Origin: Maniola hyperantus
Taxonomy: Eukaryota; Arthropoda; Insecta; Lepidoptera; Nymphalidae
DNA: 64,000 bases
Direction of reading: 5' to 3'
NCBI RefSeq assembly: GCF_902806685.2
Contig: NC_048545.1
Span: 6,745,852-6,809,851 of the forward strand
Within the stretch, counting starts at the first letter, position 1. Every line of letters starts with the position of its first letter. A program made the translations under genes and the position numbers. Below the pieces are notes generated by a model. That model was not told the origin of the DNA. It saw only the letters and a program-made list of their open reading frames with translations, and did no database searches. This document shows positions 1 to 13,500 of this stretch, one piece after another.

Positions 1-102
1 GCAGTATTAGTATTTGATAAGGTAATAACTTATAATATTATGTAAACACAGACAAACTCTAAATCATAGGTAGTGGGAAGTACATTTTTTTTTATATTTC
101 AG

Positions 103-347
103 CTGCAAATTCAAAATCAATTCCAAACATACCACTGTTCCTTGCATGCGGCCACTCAATGTGTGAGTCCTGTATCAGGAATATATTGAAGTTTAATGAA
201 CCCATTGAATGCAAAGTATGCCTTCAGGATATGGACGTAACCACTGCAGACACTGCTCTGCTGATGCAGATAGATAAGAAATCATTATACACATTATTTC
301 CTGTTAATGTTTATATGGTTGGGGAGCTTACTTTGCAAGACATTCAG
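103..347 (+). other. qin: qin exon with second half of RING finger
   Basis: The exon opens after a TTTCAG acceptor and codes 81 residues. It contains CGHSMCESC followed by CKVC, the C-H-C-C and C-C part of a C3HC4 RING. The first CxxC pair must lie in an exon before the window. The gene therefore starts to the left of position 1. Confidence 0.85.
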
Positions 348-1542
348 GTATGTTATATAATAATAAATGAATTATCACCACATATTTATACACAACTCTA
401 CAATAATATTAAATCCACACTAATATTAAAAATGTGAAAGTGTCTGTCTGTCTGCTAGCTTTTCACAGCCAACTACTGTTGGTACTTCTACTGTTTAAAC
501 TAATGTTGACAAGATTTAGTGCAGAGAGAGCTTACATCCCGGGGATGGACATAGGCAGCTCAGTCAACCAAGAAGTCCTCACAGGATTTTGTATACCATA
601 TTCCATTAGATCTATATCAAAATATGTATGTGCCTCCGAAAGAGATCAAAAAAGAATCGCGTGAAGACCAACACTCAGAAAATAAAAACTCAATACCTAC
701 CACAAAATGACTCGAAAAAATCGCGATTCATCTATTTGGTACAGGGATATTGTTTCCCATATACTAAAGGCTACTTTTTAACCCTGAAAATGGAAGATTT
801 CCCTTGCACAGTTACTACTCCAGTTAGTCTAAAGAGTGCTTGTAAAATACAATAATTTGTAACGCTTTTGCATGCTCATTGCTAATTATAACAAAAAAAT
901 CTACACATACATATAAAAGGAAAAGGTGACTGACTGACTGACTTATCTATCAACACACAGCTCAAGAAATTCGTACTGTAGGCATCCGCTAAGAAAGGAT
1001 TTTTGAAAATTCAACCCCCTAAGGGGCTGAAATAGGGGTTTAAAATTTGTGTAGTCCACGCGGACAAAGTCGCGAGCATAAACTAGTACATGTTAAAAAA
1101 ACAATAGAAAAGATAAAATTTATTAATAATGGATAATTCTGCTAAATATAATTCTGTAAAAAAAAATTGTTTCTTAATGATTTCAAAAATTCTAAATTAC
1201 AGGCAAAGGATGCAAAAAAGGGGCCAGGTGATAATGACTATTTCATAAACATAAAGTCCCTTATTGAGAATACTGAAACAAAACTAGGTGAGTAAATACT
1301 AAATATTATGATAGTAAATGGGTCTTATTTTAAGATCTGTCCTGATGAAAACAAACAATGAGACAGTAAATAACTTTGAAAACTGGAAATAGGTACACTT
1401 CTTGCAATTCACGAAGGCGAGTGGCTTATGCTTGTGTTTAAGTCGTATTGGTATAAGTAAGGTACACTGAATGTGTGCGTTTGCGAGTGCTTGCTCGCGA
1501 CTGATTGGTCCGACATGCACGCACACTTAAGCAATGCCCGCG

Positions 1543-1581
<39 letters not shown>

Positions 1582-4500
1582 TCCCCCTCTCCCCCCCCCC
1601 CCTTTTAATGATGATGGAAAACAATGAAATGAATGTGCGAATAGGGCCGCTACCTGGGGGTCGCCAGGGCGCGCCTGGAGCTGGCGCTGGGCGTAGCAGC
1701 ATACGGGCCGCCAGTACCACCAGTCGACCGGCACCGCCACCTAGCCGGTCGACACATCCATCATCCCCACCAGATGGCTTGGCTCCGACAGGGTCCACCA
1801 GGGCCCAATCTTCAGCGCCCGCCGCTGGTGGTGTACGCCGCATGAGATGGACGTCTCTCATGAACGAGAATGTCATGCGTGCGTACTACAGGGCGACGGG
1901 AGGGGAAACCGGACGGACTGGCTACCGAGCGGCAATGTACCGCGAGTTCCTGCTGCTCGAGCCGAACTTAACTGTCACGGAACAAAACCTGGCAGACCGG
2001 GCTCGGTACATTCAGCGCTCGAACATCTTTAACGCTACCGAGCTCGAACGATTGCGACGTGAGGCTGTTCCAGAAGTGTCAGCACCAGCCACAGAGCAAA
2101 TCGACTCCCAGGCGGTGCCTGTCCCCGTAGAGACGAATACCATCTCACAAGATTTGCCTATGGAGGAAGACACCGAAGGAACAGTCTCCCTGGATATAGA
2201 GCGGATGAGAGGGATTCTAGAAGAGGCGATTTCTGAAATCCGGAGCGCTCCTCTAGAGAATCGTCCGCGGCTCTCCCGACTCACGCTAAATGTAGCGACG
2301 CGGGATGTCATTGAGGCCATAAACAAAATGCTGCCTCAACATCTGGAAAGCAGCACTGGCCTGGGTGATACGGCTTCTATCCTCTTCGGCGCGGCGCTCG
2401 CTGTGCACCGATTTATCGGTGCCAAGACTCCGGGACCGGAGCGTGCTGCTGCTGCAAGGCGCAGCGCGGAACCGGCCTGGAAGAAGAGAATAGAACGCCG
2501 TATCACTCTGGCCAGAGTCCTCATTGGCAGACTGCAAAGCTTCAGGTCGGGCAATACTAGGCCAAGGATTGTGCGCTCTGTTAGAGTTGCGTTTAATGGG
2601 TGTGGGGTCAGGTTGGACCAGCCCAATATTGCGCAAAAGCTAACAGAGCGCATCGACGACCTGAAGCAGAAAATCGCTGCATGGGGGAACCGCATCCGAC
2701 GATACTCGGAAAGAGTCGAGCGATTTCAGCAAAATCGCCTCTTCTTGAGTGATCAGAAAAGGTTCTACAAAAGACTGGAGTGCCCAGCAGTCTGCTCTAC
2801 TTCTCAGCGACCAGACCTGGCCAACCTCGTCACTTTTTGGCGGGGTGTGTGGTCGAGGGAGGTGGAGCATGAGGAGGGCCCTTGGATTGCGGCGGTAGAG
2901 GAAGCATGTGCCTCAATAGAACCGATGAACCCGGTCGCCATCTCTGCGGAGGATGTAGCTGGTGCAGTAAGGCGGGCCCCGAACTGGAAAAGCCCGGGAC
3001 CCGACGGACTGCATCACTACTGGCTGAAGGGTTTTTCGGTTTGCCATGCGACCTTGGCTCGACAATTTCAAGAGGCTCTTGAGCAGAGGGCACTCCCGAG
3101 CCTTTTCACTACTGGGATCACTCATTTAGCTCCAAAGTCCACCGATACCACTGATCCGGCTAAGTACCGTCCCATTACGTGTCTTACTACCATCTACAAG
3201 ACACTGACATCCGTTTTGAGCCTCAAGATCTCCCGTCATGTAGACGAGAATAACATCATATCTGGGGCTCAAAACGGATGTCGGGGCGGTAGTCGTGGTA
3301 CTAAGGAGCTCCTTCTCATCGACTCCGTTGCGGGCCAACTGGTCAAACGCAACCGTCGGAATTTCTCCGCTGCCTGGATCGACTACAGAAAGGCATTCGA
3401 CTCGGTGCCCCATTCATGGCTCCTGAGGGTCCTTGAGCTGTACAAAGTCGATGGTACAGTACGAGACTTCCTCGGGGCATGCATGGGGCAATGGAGTACG
3501 ATTCTGTGTCTCCATGGCGAGCGGTTGGCGGCTGCCGATGACCGGATAAGGATAGGAAGGGGTATCTTCCAGGGTGATTGTCTGAGCCCGCTTTGGTTCT
3601 GTCTGTCTCTGAACCCACTCAGCACTCTGCTGGAGGGTTCGGGGACAGGCTTTCAGTTTCGGAGAGGAGGAACAAAAGTGCCTCACCTTCTCTACATGGA
3701 TGACCTCAAACTGCTGGCACCCAATGCCACCCGCCTGCAGGAGCTGCTGAATGTCACCACTGACTTCAGCAATTCCATCAGGATGGAGCTTGGGCTGGAA
3801 AAGTGTGCGGTCATGCATGTGGAAAGGGGACAGGTAACTCATTCGGCTGAGATGAGTCTCGAGCCGTCCACCATCAGAACCCTCTCTGAAGCCGAGTCAT
3901 ACCGGTATCTGGGCATGTCACAGTCGCTTGGGGTAAAAGAGACGGACGTGAAACAGTCTGTTTGCGAAGCCTTTTTTGGCCGTCTGACAAAAATCTGTAA
4001 AAGTTATTTGTCAGGCGCCAATAAAGTCCGAGCTTATAACGGCTGGGTCATGCCCGTTCTCATGTACACCTTTGGCGTGCTCAGATGGACTCAGACCGAA
4101 CTTGACGCCCTGGACAGAAAAGTCCGCACAACTATGACTCTTTATCGCATGCACCACCCAAAATCGTCTGTGATGAGGTTGTATATCCCCCGGAAGTGTG
4201 GTGGTCGAGGCGTATTAAGCGTCAAGACCATGCATAACCGGGAGATAGCCAACCTCAGAACCTACTTTGAGACGATGAGGGGGTCCCCCATGCATAGAGA
4301 GGTCATAGAATGTGATAAAGGACTCACCCCACTGTCCTTAGCCCAAACCGAGTGGCAGAAACCGGTGGTACTTAGCACCTCTGACCGGGAGGCCGTATGG
4401 AGGGAGAAGGAGCTGCACGGACGCTTTTTTAAAGCTCTTAATGAGCCACACGTAGATAAAAAAGCGTCCGTGCAGTGGCTGCGCTTTGGTGACCTCTTCG

Positions 4501-7500
4501 GGGAAACCGAGGGTTTTGTCTGTGCGATACAAGATCAGGTGGACAAGACGCGGAACTACCGAAAGTACATTCTGAAGGATGGCACTCACGACATCTGTCG
4601 AGCTTGTCGCCATCCCGGCGAGTCACTCAGACATGTGCTTTCGGGATGCTCAGCGCTTGCCAACACTGAGTATCTGCACAGACACAACCAAGCAGCCAAG
4701 ATCCTTCACCAAGAGCTTGCTCTGAAGTACGGTCTCCTGGATGAGAGGCTGCCGTATTACAAGTACACACCGGTGCCGGTACTCGAGCGCGACGGAGTCC
4801 GGCTCTATTGGGACCGGTCTATCATCACGGACAGGACTATTCTAGCGAATAAGCCTGACATCGTGGTGGTGGACCGGGCACAGTCGAGGGTGTTTTTGGT
4901 GGACATCACCATTCCGTATGACGAAAACCTCGTGAGAGCTGAGACGGAGAAAAAGCGCAAGTATCTCGATCTGGCTCACGAGGTTTCCGACATGTGGCAT
5001 GTGGAGTCCACTGAAATCATCCCAATCGTCATATCTGCGAATGGGTTGATCCCAGTCAGCCTCGCTCACCATCTGAGGCGACTGGGGTTCCGTGGCAGTT
5101 CGCTCGCAGCCAGGATGCAAAAAGCGGTCTTGCTGGACTCGGCTAGGATAGTCCGCCGATTTCTTCACCTGTCGCCCTGACCCCCGGCCGTTTGGTCTCC
5201 CCTGCCGGGGTGTAATCCTCCGCCCGGTACAAATATGTATGTATGTAATGTTTATGTAGGTTTATTTATTTTTATGTATGTAAGTATATTATATTTCTTT
5301 TGGCTGTTATATATATTGGAGGGTCGATATTGAAAGAGTTCTTACTGTATGTACACTCCGTGAAAAGAAACGTATGAGCTTTACTCTACGGAAGGTAGCC
5401 ATCTTTATTTTAGTTGTCAGAGTTGGACTTTGACACGCACGCATTTGTTGTGGTTCACAATTTTCTCTCGCATTAAATTAATTAAGTATCAGATTATAGC
5501 TTAGCTAATTATTATTCTTTGAGATAGGTAGGTAGTTTCTTAATCGTGATATTTAATTCGGTGATTGTGATATAGTTAGAACAGTAATTGTTCGATGCTA
5601 ATGTACATTGTGTTAAATCGTAACATCTAGTGCCATCCGGTGACTTTGTCTGCAAAGCACTATTAATAATGTTCGCGTAGTTGTTTGACGAATATGGAAT
5701 ACTAATTATTGGTGAATATTAGAGTAGTTCGTGAGTTAACGTTTGGCTCAGTGGATAGATTATTATAAGGACATCCGTTAAGGTTATTTCTGCAGACGCT
5801 AGTGATTTAGAGTGTAATTGGAGATATACCGGCAGTTGAGATAATGATTAGTTTGAAGTGATAGTTTAGTGCGATAGTAACTTGAAGTTAACTTTGATAG
5901 TAGGTACCCGCTTTAGAATCGTATAACCCGGTTGGTAAAGAATCATTGATGACTCTCGTGTAATGTTGAAATGGATTAGACAATGAGTTGCCCATGAGAT
6001 CGAATAGCTTACATTCTACCTGGTGTCTGTTGTGATCGCTTATTTGGGTGGATAGTAGTCGTGGCGCGTGTGGCGCACGATGCTATGGTGTTCTGTATGC
6101 AGATGTGCACAGAGTGGAGAAGGTAGAGCTATTGCGATATTCTGAATTAGTAATGAGAAGTCAATTATAAGATCTGGTTTAGATCGTAAGAGAGTCGATG
6201 CAATGATCCTTTTAAGAGCGTTCATGAAGTTGTGATTGATTACCTTGAGATGATTAGATAACGGAGTAGGTCGTGACTTGATTGAGAGGTTGCAATAGCA
6301 ATTGCGCCCTAATCACACGATGTAGTGTTTAGCTTAGGTTAGCTAGTTTAGAGTGAGGTGAGGGGTCGCTGTGAGGGGTGGTTGGAGGCGACCATAGGTA
6401 GGGTTAGGTTAGGGTGATCTGGTTGTGTTACGTTGATGGTTTCCATGTGCGATACGTTACTGAGAACTATTTGTAAAGAACATGGATTAAAGTACCTACT
6501 TATTAATTACTACCTTCTGATGTCGGCTAAAGATGAATAATAATTATCAGCCATCCTCCTGTTCTCCGACATCAGAAGTGGGATACACGATTTATGCCCA
6601 CATTTTTGAAAATCATTGCAACACTAGCTTTGTTTAAAAAAAAAAAAAAAAAAAAGTTACAAGTTTTTTTTTTTTTTTTTTTATTATTTATTTGTGCAAG
6701 ACATGTTTTCAATTTTAATACACACACGTGGTCTTTCTTGAAAAGCTTGATTTACTTTTGTGTGTTTTGAATAAAAAGAGAAAGAAAGAAGGATTATTTT
6801 GTGTAGAGATGCGCTAAGGAGTGGTGAAAGTGGCCGTGATTTAATGGAGTTAAACTCAAACTCGAATCATTTATTCAAAATAGTTAAGTTTAGTTAATTT
6901 ACAATTTTGACTGTCAGTTGTTGGAGTTATGTGGTATGGTGGTGATGGTGAATTGCGTAAGCTTGGAGCTAAGGCTACGAGGGTTCCAAACTACTTGGTT
7001 TCCTTACTAAATGGTTATAGCATTGGGAGTGTGATGTCCCAGCACGGTTGTCATCTAATTTAATAGCTAGTGGTCTGATGTTTTCAGCTGCTGAGATTGA
7101 CTATCTAGCACTCTCAGATCATGATGCTACTTGGGCATTGGCAGTAAGGGTTGAAAAAAAAGTGCGATATAGGTCTGCATGGTCTTAATATGGGAGGGAC
7201 TACAACGGGGAGAATACGAAATAATTTTATTCATGAAATTTATCTTGTCTCTTACATTTTCGAATATTCGGAAAGCGTCGGCGAGGCATTTGATTCCTTT
7301 CATGATGTTGTATAACTTTTCTATGTGCTGTGTTTACCCTCTAAGAAGGTGAAAATGGATAATTGTAATAATAAAACGGTATGGTTGACTGAAGGGATTT
7401 TTGGTATAATAGAGTCACCGAGTGACACTGAAGCTGGGCTAAGATGAGATGAGGACTGGCTCTGTAGAGGAGTGCGCTATTCGCCTATGCAGTGTATTTG

Positions 7501-10500
7501 CAGACATAGTGAATCAGTCGTTTGAATAAGGGGTTTTTCCTAGCAACTTAAAAAATTCTATAGTTACCATTCCTGTAGCCCGTGTTAAAAAAAAAGGCGA
7601 TTGATGTGGCACCGTCCTACAACATTGGTGCCAATATTAGCGGGAATGATTGGAAAGGTAATGGTGAAACGTCTCAAAAAAAAAAAAATTCGATGCCAAT
7701 GGTGTGCTCGTGGATGAACGATTTGGTTTTTGCAATGATAGCTCCACTGTCGAGGATTGTTTCTGTTTAAGTGGAATAGATAATGATAGCCTGAATGACA
7801 GGGTACCTATTGCTATTATTTTTCTGGATGTGACTAAGGCTTTTGACTTTGTGAATCATAAAATATTATTGGATAAATTAGATGGATATGGTGTTGCAAG
7901 AAGAGCTTATGAATGGATAGAGTCGTATTTGAATGGACTGAAAATGTGCGCTGGGATTGCTAGAATGAAAAATAATACCAAAGGGTGTACGAATCTCCAC
8001 TGGAATGTGATAAGCGGGGGGTACCTCAGAGTGTATGGTATGTGTGGTGTATTAGAATCCTTCCGTTTGAACTGACTTCAAAAACGGAGGAGGTTTTTAA
8101 ATTCGCCGGCATATTTGTTTTCTTTTTGTAACTTGTATTGGTGACATTACGATAGCGACCATTGTTCGTTGTGTATTGTTTGCAGATGATAGAATAATGT
8201 TGAAGGAATGTAGGAATGGGAATTGAACGGCGCTTTGGAGGATAATTAATTGAATTAGTAATAATGACTTGGAAGTGCGCTTAAATAAAACTAAAATGAT
8301 GCAGTTCATGATCATGCGACGATGGAGAGGGTTGATGAGTTAAAGTTTTTGGGAATAATTTGCGACAGGAACTCTAATTTGAGGGTGCACATTAGGTGTG
8401 TGTGCTGAATTGGACGAATTTGTGTATGCGTGGGGGGTCCTTCCACTGTGATGTATGAGCATAGAGGATATGGGCGTATTTATTAGGAGATGTCAAAAAT
8501 ATTTCCAACGAGATTATGAGGTAAAGATGAGTGGGTCGGTTGGATGCACGCACGAGCTATGCATTTCAGAATGTCACAGTGGTACATGCATGAAAAGCGT
8601 TTGCGCTATGGCTGTAAAAAAAAAATGAACAATAAGCTGCCGATTGACCTCAAAAGGATGAGTTTGGATGTGTATAAGGAAGAGCTTAGTGAATTGCTTT
8701 TGGAAAAGTGCTATTGCGACGTTAAAGAATTGATTTATAAAAATGGGTTGTCTAAACGGCGAGGTGGCCATTTAGATGATAAACGGCGAGGTGGCTGTTT
8801 TGAAAAAAAAAGGGGGTTGTCTAAAAGGCGAGGTGGCCATTTAGATGATAAACGGCGAGGTGGCTGTTTTGAAAAAAAGGGAGTTGTCTAAAAGGCGAGG
8901 TGGCCATTTAGATGATAAACGGCGAGGTGGCTGTTCCGATAATGGATGGACGGCGGCGTGGCCGTTTCAGCTGAGGGGAGTTATCTTGGTGTATAGTGTG
9001 GTGGGTGTTTGGAACAGGTGATAGGATCAGTAGCGGGGTACTGCTGGAGTTCGGGTTTTATGAGACATAATTATGAGCGGTGAGTCTATTATGGCAAATG
9101 GTGCAGTGTGTTTTAGAAGTTGCTACTATGGATAAAGTTGGGCTATGCTTTAGTTGTGTCATGCTTGTTTTATTTGTAATGGTTGTGATATGCATGCTTT
9201 ACAATATGTGGTTTGTGTGCTTGTGCTGATTGTCAGGATGAACGAGCGGATGTTCTGACGTTTATAAAATGTTTGTACTTGATACATACTAGCGCCCGAG
9301 GACGGTCGCATGTCAGAATGGCCGTATTGGAGGGTCGATATTGAAAGAGTTCTTACTGTATGTACACTCCGTGAAAAGAAACGTATGAGCTTTACTCTAC
9401 GGAAGGTAGCCATCTTTATTTTAGTTGTCAGAGTTGGACTTTGACACGCACGCATTTGTTGTGGTTCACAATTTTCTCTCGCATTAAATTAATTAAGTAT
9501 CAGATTATAGCTTAGCTAATTATTATTCTTTGAGATAGGTAGGTAGTTTCTTAATCGTGATATTTAATTCGGTGATTGTGATATAGTTAGAACAGTAATT
9601 GTTCGATGCTAATGTACATTGTGTTAAATCGTAACATCTAGTGCCATCCGGTGACTTTGTCTGCAAAGCACTATTAATAATGTTCGCGTAGTTGTTTGAC
9701 GAATATGGAATACTAATTATTGGTGAATATTAGAGTAGTTCGTGAGTTAACGTTTGGCTCAGTGGATAGATTATTATAAGGACATCCGTTAAGGTTATTT
9801 CTGCAGACGCTAGTGATTTAGAGTGTAATTGGAGATATACCGGCAGTTGAGATAATGATTAGTTTGAAGTGATAGTTTAGTGCGATAGTAACTTGAAGTT
9901 AACTTTGATAGTAGGTACCCGCTTTAGAATCGTATAACCCGGTTGGTAAAGAATCATTGATGACTCTCGTGTAATGTTGAAATGGATTAGACAATGAGTT
10001 GCCCATGAGATCGAATAGCTTACATTCTACCTGGTGTCTGTTGTGATCGCTTATTTGGGTGGATAGTAGTCGTGGCGCGTGTGGCGCACGATGCTATGGT
10101 GTTCTGTATGCAGATGTGCACAGAGTGGAGAAGGTAGAGCTATTGCGATATTCTGAATTAGTAATGAGAAGTCAATTATAAGATCTGGTTTAGATCGTAA
10201 GAGAGTCGATGCAATGATCCTTTTAAGAGCGTTCATGAAGTTGTGATTGATTACCTTGAGATGATTAGATAACGGAGTAGGTCGTGACTTGATTGAGAGG
10301 TTGCAATAGCAATTGCGCCCTAATCACACGATGTAGTGTTTAGCTTAGGTTAGCTAGTTTAGAGTGAGGTGAGGGGTCGCTGTGAGGGGTGGTTGGAGGC
10401 GACCATAGGTAGGGTTAGGTTAGGGTGATCTGGTTGTGTTACGTTGATGGTTTCCATGTGCGATACGTTACTGAGAACTATTTGTAAAGAACATGGATTA

Positions 10501-13500
10501 AAGTACCTACTTATTAATTACTACCTTCTGATGTCGGCTAAAGATGAATAATAATTATCAGCCATCCTCCTGTTCTCCGACATATATATTTATCTTGTAC
10601 ACGGGCGTGAGAGTAGATATATCGATAATAATAATAAATACACTTTATTTGCACAACCACAAGAAGGATTACATTAAAGAATAAAAAACACATACAGAAG
10701 GAAGATACAAAAGGCGGCCTTATCGCTAATTAGCGATCTCTACCAGGCAACCTTGAAGATTGGAAAGTATAAGGAAAATTAGACTGCAGGTGGTGTGTAA
10801 TATACTAATAAACATACATTCAAATAACTGATACATACTAATACATAAACCACTAATACATGTATTAAATAATACGCATATCCGACGTAACCACAAGTAA
10901 AGTCCACTCGCCTTCGTGAATTGCAAGAACCGTAACAAGAAGGACAATTGCTAGTGGCTGACCAAACATTTGGCTTCAGCTTCGGCCACCTTCAACAAAA
11001 ATACACCTTTTGCCAAAATGTGCCGAAGTTGATATGTTCGATGAAAGAGAGAAAAAAACATGTTTCACACGCCTATGTTTTAATGACATTTAAATCAAAT
11101 TGTTTTAAAACACGCCTTTATTTCTTAGTAATTAAAACACATCTTTTATATATTTGTTTAAAACTATGCCAATCTTGATATCAGGTGAATGCTTGGAGTG
11201 CCATGGACCAACAACTAAAATGTGCCAACAATGTGTTATTGTACTATGTAACAATTGCTTCAAAAGAACACACAAAAATTTCGTCATTTTCAAAAACCAT
11301 AGTCTATGTAACATTCGTAAGTATAAATTATGAGTACTTATTGCTTTTTTTATTTAAATTTAACTGTCATGACTGCTGCACATAACTGCTGTATTAAATA
11401 GTTTAAAATATTCTAAGTAATGTCCCAAAACTAAACTGCACAAGATTTTAAGTCTAGATGTTATCATTGTAATAATACTGGCGTACAATGACACGACTCA
11501 TACTTCACGGTACAAATTATCGCTGGAACTGGTTTTCTGTCTGTCAATGATATCATTATCCTTCCCATAATATGATGTAATTCCTAATGGTAAAGTAACA
11601 AGAGTAAAAAGAAGTAAATATATACATACATAATATGTTATGTAGAAGGTCTTATTAGTTATTATGCAGGGCTTTATTGTGATCACATTGCAATCATCAA
11701 TGCATTGTTGCAAAGTTTGGTTCTAGGCCCAGTTTGTTTAAGTCATTGGTTATATTCAAAAGTTTGCAAGTGTTTTTGAGTCGTCAAAAGCACCTACCAC
11801 TGGTTCAGAATTTCCTACCAAGAAGAACCAGCAAGAAACTAGGCGGTTGGTCTTTTCCAATATTTAATTTAAATATTATGTCATACTGTATGCCCCATGC
11901 TGGAGTGAGACGAATCCTTAACTTGTGAAAAGGCAAGTCTAAAATTGATTGTGGAATTTTTAGTATAGTACTCATAGTCAGTGGCGTGCAGCTCATAGAA
12001 GCATAAACGCACTGCTTACCCTCATTGTAATAAATCAATGCTTATTTTTCATTATAACCTGCCGTAAAATAAGTTCATACCTAAATGCATACCCTGGCTT
12101 GAACTCCTGTGCACGCCACTGCTCATAGTATATTACTCATTCCCACCAATGACTTTCGGACTTCCCTAAGATGGAGTCGCGAGGTATTAAGTTTTCTAGT
12201 TTGCCTTTCGTGTAATCTTAGTTATATAAGAATCTCAATTTTAGAACCTACTCCACAAAAGAATAGCTGCAAAATTCATAAAGATAAACGTCTAGATTAT
12301 TACTGCAAAGACTGCACAAAATCAATTTGCATGGACTGTATGATGGTAGGTGGTGATAAGTCCTGTAAAAACCATGATGTGACTTCCATACAGGAAGTGG
12401 TAAGTGTCTTTTTCATTAAAGTATTATTTTTATTGAGGGTTCCGTAACAAAATGGTAAAAATCGTGCTACTTTCTCCATCCTTGTTTGTCACAGTCGATT
12501 ATTTCAGTAACTATTAAACATGGAAATGTGAATTGTTGTATACATAATATTATAATAGTGGCCCAATGTCATTGGAATAAAAAATCGAAAATTATTTTTA
12601 GTTTAATATAAAAAGGGGGGAAACTTGGAGGTTTGAAATTTCGAAGTAAGACAACTATACCAAGTGGGGTATAAAAAGAGTTTTACATTCTTAAACAGAT
12701 TTATTTATTTATTATATGCATATAATTTTTTGATTTTCGTGCAAAATGTCGAAAAAATAGAGGTTTATGTATATTTTACAGAAAAATAGTTTTTTTTGAT
12801 ATTTACAATAAACTTCTACAAACAGAGTTAGTTTTGCGATTCAAAATATATATTCAACATATAATAAAAGTGATAACAAAAGTAATTCTTACCATTTTAT
12901 TCCTTCTGTAGTAAGGAACCCTCGGTGCGCGAGTCTGACTCGCACTTGGCTGGTTTTTTAAACATTCGTGACTTATCTTCATACAATCCTAATTACTATT
13001 TCCTGATTTTTAGAATGAAACTTTTTTATCTGATATTACTGGTCTGAAACCAAAAGTAGATGAAACATTAAGGAGACTCACTAAAACTGCTGTGGTAAGT
13101 TCATAGGTATTTTAATTTTGTTACATAATATTAGTACTAATAACTAGTAACTAGTTAATACCCAGCATACATTGCAAACTGATTATAGTAAATTAAGTGT
13201 TTATAAATAATTGTTAATTATGTGATGTAAGAATCAAAACCGATTATTAATTATATATTATGTTAATTTCAGGACATTGGAAATATTTTGATGAAAATTG
13301 ATAACGATGTAACTTCCTCTGAATACACAACTCTTCTCAATAATATTGAACAACATTTCTCCAAAATCAATGCTATCATACAAAAACAAAAAGATGTAAT
13401 TACAAGCAAACTTCTTGACCTGAAAAACACTCAAAAAGAATCTTTAAAAGAAGCTAAAAATGATGTTGCTGAAGCGATTAAGAAAGCAACAACCACTTTG

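Larger units (their letters stand above)
5317..10582 (+). mobile_element. non-autonomous LTR-flanked element with a LINE-derived interior
   Basis: Direct repeats of 1255 bp (5317-6571 and 9328-10582) start TG and end CA. TATAT stands immediately outside each end (5312-5316 and 10583-10587), a 5-bp target duplication. Immediately after the left repeat, TCAGAAGTGGGAT (6572-6584) fits the complement of a tRNA-Leu 3' region minus its last few bases, a plausible primer-binding site. No polypurine tract is evident before the right repeat and no gag, protease or integrase is seen. The interior carries a decayed LINE (separate entry). The repeats look identical where compared, so insertion was recent. 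It lies in the 3' UTR of the Dong-like element. Confidence 0.85.
1581..10625 (+). mobile_element. Dong/R4-like non-LTR retrotransposon, split by a later LTR insertion
   Basis: The element lies between (TAA)12 and (TAA)4. It has a poly-C 5' UTR (1581-1607), one long ORF (1608-5180) and a 3' UTR that is interrupted at 5316 and resumes at 10588. Known family feature: Dong of Bombyx mori inserts into TAA repeats and has a restriction-like endonuclease. The element itself is about 3.8 kb; the other 5.3 kb is the nested insertion 5317-10587. It is in sense orientation within a qin intron. Confidence 0.85.
1399..10929. repeat. 26-bp inverted repeat bracketing the nested transposons
   Basis: Positions 1399-1424 are the exact reverse complement of 10904-10929, with weaker similarity for about 15 more bases inwards. 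If the Dong and LTR insertions are removed, the arms are about 430 bp apart. They may be the terminal inverted repeats of an older DNA element that also contains the reversed LINE tail at 10638-10740. Confidence 0.6.

Noticed and set aside
1438..1876. Minus-strand frames with runs of Ile or Tyr
   Set aside because: They are translations of the (TAA)n microsatellite and the antisense of the Dong ORF.
6390..6420. TTAGG-like motifs (GGGTTAGGTTAGGG) in the LTRs resembling insect telomere repeats
   Set aside because: Only two or three units within an identical LTR sequence and no longer array, so it is part of the element.
8745..8935. CRISPR-like direct repeats
   Set aside because: The repeats are contiguous with no unique spacers, lie in a eukaryotic transposon and include homopolymer runs.
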